Below, in pieces: positions 60,441-64,000 of a stretch of 64,000 nucleotides of DNA; the stretch's first letter is position 1, and each line of letters begins with the position of its first letter. The notes under the pieces were generated by a model that worked only from the letters and a program-made list of their open reading frames with translations, was not told where the DNA came from and searched no databases. Origin of the DNA: Poecilobothrus nobilitatus. Taxonomy: Eukaryota; Arthropoda; Insecta; Diptera; Dolichopodidae. The position numbers and the translations under genes are program-made. The stretch spans positions 171,442,438 through 171,506,437 of the forward strand of contig OX352773.1 of assembly GCA_947095535.1 (NCBI GenBank), read 5' to 3'.

Positions 60441-63100
60441 AAAAATAAATAATATTACTTTATAAATGAATTATTGTATTTAATCTATATATGACCTTAC
60501 AAGCCAAAGGTTTAGTATTATTGTATTATCCAATATAAAGATATAAATTTTTTTTTTTTGTGTGACTTTCCTTTTAGTAGTAAAAATTTTCATCACAAAA
60601 AAATTAGTTCGTAAATGGATCCTTTCATTATTGTTTTTTCTTCACATACTTACTATATATAGATTCTTTCGATTTAAATTTTTTAACCTAAAGGATAATA
60701 AAATTGTAAATAAGAAAATAAAACCTTTTTTTTCTTATTTTATACAACTGTCTTGAATATTTTTCTTTTTTTGATGTATATTGAATTGAAATGAAATATA
60801 AATTTTAAATAAAGGTCGTTGGAATTAATTATTTTCACCATAATCCTCTATTTTGATGTTTCAAGGTCATAATATATTTAATCAAATATTAAATAATTGA
60901 TTAAAAATTTAAGTAAACGTTCGTATTGATATTTTTGCCTCTACTTGAGAAATTGAACGATCCTTTATCAAATTTAAAATTTATTTTTTTAATAGGTTTT
61001 TGACTAGTTCTATGGAATTCCTATAATGGGGCTTAGATGGGGAGTTTTATTTTATGTTTTATAAGAATGGTATCAAGCTTTTTTTAAAGGCACTTTTTTT
61101 GAAGAAGGTGATTTTTTCATTTAGATTATGTAATTTTTTTGTAAAATTGGAAAGGATAGAAAATTTGTGTTAGACGTATCTAATAAACAAAAATAAACTA
61201 AATTTATGTCGTAGCAATTAGGTATAACTTAGTATAACTGTTAAATAAATATTTCATTTTTAAATACTTTCATTTCAGTACTACAAGTACATATGTATAT
61301 ATATAGTTGTGGTTGGGGAAAAACAGCAATGATTTATATTCTAAATAAAAAATATGTAATTGCATATTTCTAGGAATATTAAGTATTTAATTTTTATTTT
61401 CTAAAAATGGTAAATCTTTAAAACACCAAAAAATCCTGGGGAGGTATTTTTAGGTATTATAATCACAAAGCAAGGTCCTTTGGAATCAAAAAGGTCCTTT
61501 CACTTGACTGTATCTTTATAAGATGCAGTTAAAGTTTTTAAACAAACAAACAAATAAAAAGGAAAAAATATATTAATTCGTTATTGTTGAACTCGATTTC
61601 GGAATTAATTCAGATTTAATTCTTTCAAATAATACAAGAAGATTTTTAACAACAGAAAATATGATTACAGAAATCATAGTATTACTGTTATTATTATAAC
61701 GATAAAATAAATGGTATTTTGTTTTATATAATTTTGGTAAATAACTTATATTTTTTTTATATAATGACCAAAATTTTTATTAATATTTCAAATTTACTAT
61801 AATAAATTTTAAATTTGAATGGATATAAAAGTGGGATTTTCATTCAAGTAAAAAGCCTTTTCGAAATTTTTTGTAATTTATTATCATTTATGTAAGTACA
61901 TTTATATATTTACATATTTTTGTATATATATATGTCCTTTTTATAAGTCTATATTTATATATTATATAATAATATTATATTAGTATATATATTTTAGTAT
62001 TTTGATATGCCTTAAAGCCAAATTAAAATGAAAATATAATGAAATATTATTTGAAATAATAGAAAATAAATTTTATTATTTATATAAAAATTTTATTTAT
62101 ATAAATATTAAAAATTAAATAAGAAATAAAAAAATTATAAAAGTTTTAAGTCAATTTATTAAATTGCTCCTTAATAAAAAAAAAAAAAAAAAAATTTCAT
62201 TGGCTATAATTTTCGGATAACGGAAACGATTAAATCTATACGTAATGGTTTTTCCTTATAGCTGTATAAATATTTATTTTAAAGATTTATTGAAGTTATT
62301 AAATTTTATTTGTATTATACACATTTTTAAAAAGAAAAAATGATTTTTACTTAAAGTTTTCTTTTAAAGGAACAGTATTAAACATTTGATACGTATATAT
62401 ATACTTATATATGTATATATTAATAACAATTGATATATTGTTTTATTAAACTGTTATAGATTGTATAAATCTTTTTAAATTTAACTTTGAAAATATTTTA
62501 AATAAAAAACAACAATGAGTTTTTAAATAAAATTATTATATTTTAGAGAGAATTTTTGTAGATTTTTTCATGTGAATTGATTTTAAAAATAAATTTTTTT
62601 TTTTTTCCAGTCCAAAGGATAACAATATTAAAATAATATTAGCATTGAACTGTTGTTAATATAATAAATAATAAATATAAATGTTTGTGGAAAAAGTTTT
62701 TCAGTTTTTTGTTTTATTTAAAAAATTTTTTTTTGCCTCATTAAGGATGCTCAAATTTATTTTGAAATTTTTTTTCTTTTCAAAAAAGATAGTTAAAAAA
62801 GAAAATTAAATTATTATAAATGGAAACTCAATAAATTTTACATAAAATTTTAATATTTTATTAAATCTCTTGTTTTTTTCTGTTATTTTGTATTGGAATC
62901 GTTTTTCTAATAAGGTTATGGATTTGTTGCTTTTAATATAATTTTTTTTCAGTATATTAAATTTCATAGTATGACATTTTGAAGTTTGTATTCAATGTCG
63001 AATAGATAAGTATCTGTTATAGTATAATTCTTGGGACTTATAAAGTAATTTTGTCAGGGTAAACACAAAATTTTTTCTTCAATATTTGTTATGATAGCTT
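60441..63100. other. No exon recognised (within presumed mim intron)
   Basis: AT-rich sequence with homopolymers and TATA tracts; nothing else supported. Confidence 0.5.
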
Positions 63101-63570
63101 TTCATTTAATCGTTATGAAAATAATAGAGAAAACATCGAATTTAATCAACCTATTAAATCGACATTTCTTTGGAGTCTATTTATTATAATAGATTAGTCA
63201 ATCGGCCAAAAAAATTTTTGGTCCAATTTCTTTATAGTCTATATATATATATAATACATTAGTCAATCGGTCTCAAAAAGCTGGTTTTCAACAGACTTTG
63301 ATCAATTTCTGTTTTTGAATAGAGTAGAGTCTATAATTTTAAAGTAAACTATCTCAATTATTCATTTAATCATTAGGAAATGTAGAAAAAAACATTGAAT
63401 TATATTAACCCCGTAAAGTTTTACTTGACATTTTTTTACAGTTTTTGTTTTCTATCTGATATAGATGAATCAACTCGTTCGAAAAAGCCTGTCTTCAAGA
63501 AACTTTGATCAATTTTGTTTTGTAATTGTGTGTATATATTATTAAAGTGAACTTATGCACTATTCGCTTT
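63101..63570. repeat. Degenerate tandem duplication, unit about 210-260 bp
   Basis: TTCATTTAATCGTTATGAAA at 63101 recurs as TTCATTTAATCATTAGGAAA at 63361. AAACATCGAATTTAATCAAC recurs as AAACATTGAATTATATTAAC. AAAAAGCTGGTTTTCAACAG with ACTTTGATCAATTTCTG recurs as AAAAAGCCTGTCTTCAAGAA with ACTTTGATCAATTTTG. GATTAGTCAATCGG also occurs twice within the first unit (63192 and 63260). No coding frame is kept. Confidence 0.6.
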
Positions 63571-64000
63571 ATCATTTAAATTGAATAAGTATTTAAAGTA
63601 AAATTTATTTTATTATACCATAAATGTATACATACATCCATCAATATACGAAAATTGTCGGGTATAATTTGACAAAACATTTTACATAATATTACTAATC
63701 ACTTAATTATGTCTTATATCCAAAATAAAACAAAAACAAAAAAAAAACCACTTTAAATACTTTGCCAACTAAATTAACACGGAAATGAACTTTTAACTCA
63801 AATTAATTATTTTCTTGAATTGAATTAAAAATTTGGAATTTTTAAAATTTTTATTTTTATACAAATATTTTATTTTCTACTCTACTTAAAGACAGAAAAA
63901 AAAATGTAATTATAAATTTAGCATAACATTTAAGAAGTCAAAACATTTAAAAAAAAAAAATTAAGGAAAAGTTTTTGTTTGGGCTGAATAAGTTATTTTT

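Larger units (their letters stand above)
48534..64000 (+). other. First coding intron of mim (5' part; continues past the window)
   Basis: The intron opens with GTAAGT directly after the AAG codon and runs on in T-rich sequence. No coding exon continuing the IMD domain was recognised up to the window end, so the intron is at least about 15.5 kb. It holds a LINE fragment (51.7-52.3 kb), a 45-bp hairpin (50.4 kb), a MITE (54.1 kb), a Harbinger-like remnant (54.6 kb), a decayed SINE (60.3 kb) and a tandem duplication (63.1 kb). Because the second exon was not seen, the extent is an inference. Confidence 0.6.

Noticed and set aside
1..64000. CRISPR array, operons or phage genes
   Set aside because: There are no regularly spaced repeats with unique spacers and no runs of adjacent coding frames; the window is eukaryotic.

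Overview
This is a strongly A+T-rich eukaryotic window, almost certainly from an insect and possibly a dipteran. It is full of poly-A/poly-T runs and TA/TATG/CATA microsatellites. No long open reading frame belongs to a host gene, nearly every stretch of more balanced composition is a decayed transposable element, and there are no bacterial-style genes or operons.

The one host coding exon I can support is at 48462-48533 (+). It is 24 codons long, opens with an ATG after an A-rich leader, and ends exactly at a consensus GTAAGT donor. Its peptide matches the N-terminus of the IMD (I-BAR) domain of MTSS1 / missing-in-metastasis (mim in flies). It is therefore read as the first coding exon of mim, an actin- and membrane-binding protein. 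The rest of the window to the right (48534-64000) would be its first coding intron. The A-rich block before the exon is probably 5' UTR, and a 62-bp acceptor/donor-bounded segment at 43301-43362 is a candidate alternative or upstream exon. No second coding exon was found.

The remainder is a transposon record. Non-LTR retrotransposon (LINE) remnants lie at 12.7-13.3, 20.5-21.5, 37.3-38.2, 45.1-46.8 and 51.7-52.3 kb. Two pogo/psq-type DNA transposon remnants at 0.8-1.6 and 17.7-18.5 kb share a TATTATCGWCCT terminal/subterminal motif, and each keeps part of a helix-turn-helix transposase. A PIF/Harbinger-like remnant at 54.6-55.1 kb keeps a piece of transposase. Many non-autonomous inverted-repeat elements (MITEs, fold-backs) lie at 1.9-2.4, 6.2-6.6, 14.8-15.2, 16.1-16.7, 28.3-28.5, 28.6-29.0, 34.4-34.7, 50.4 and 54.1-54.2 kb. 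A tRNA-derived SINE family has two clear copies (14.36 and 44.23 kb) and one decayed copy (60.3 kb). Local tandem repeats lie at 26.9-27.4, 32.4 and 63.1-63.6 kb.

I do not see a convincing new multi-gene system. The most unusual signals are the two related pogo-like remnants with repeated subterminal motifs, the GGGTGTTC fold-back with a separate 45-bp hairpin carrying the same termini, and several MITEs whose arms are built from short tandem motifs. All alignments were made by eye, so element ends are approximate unless an exact inverted repeat is stated.
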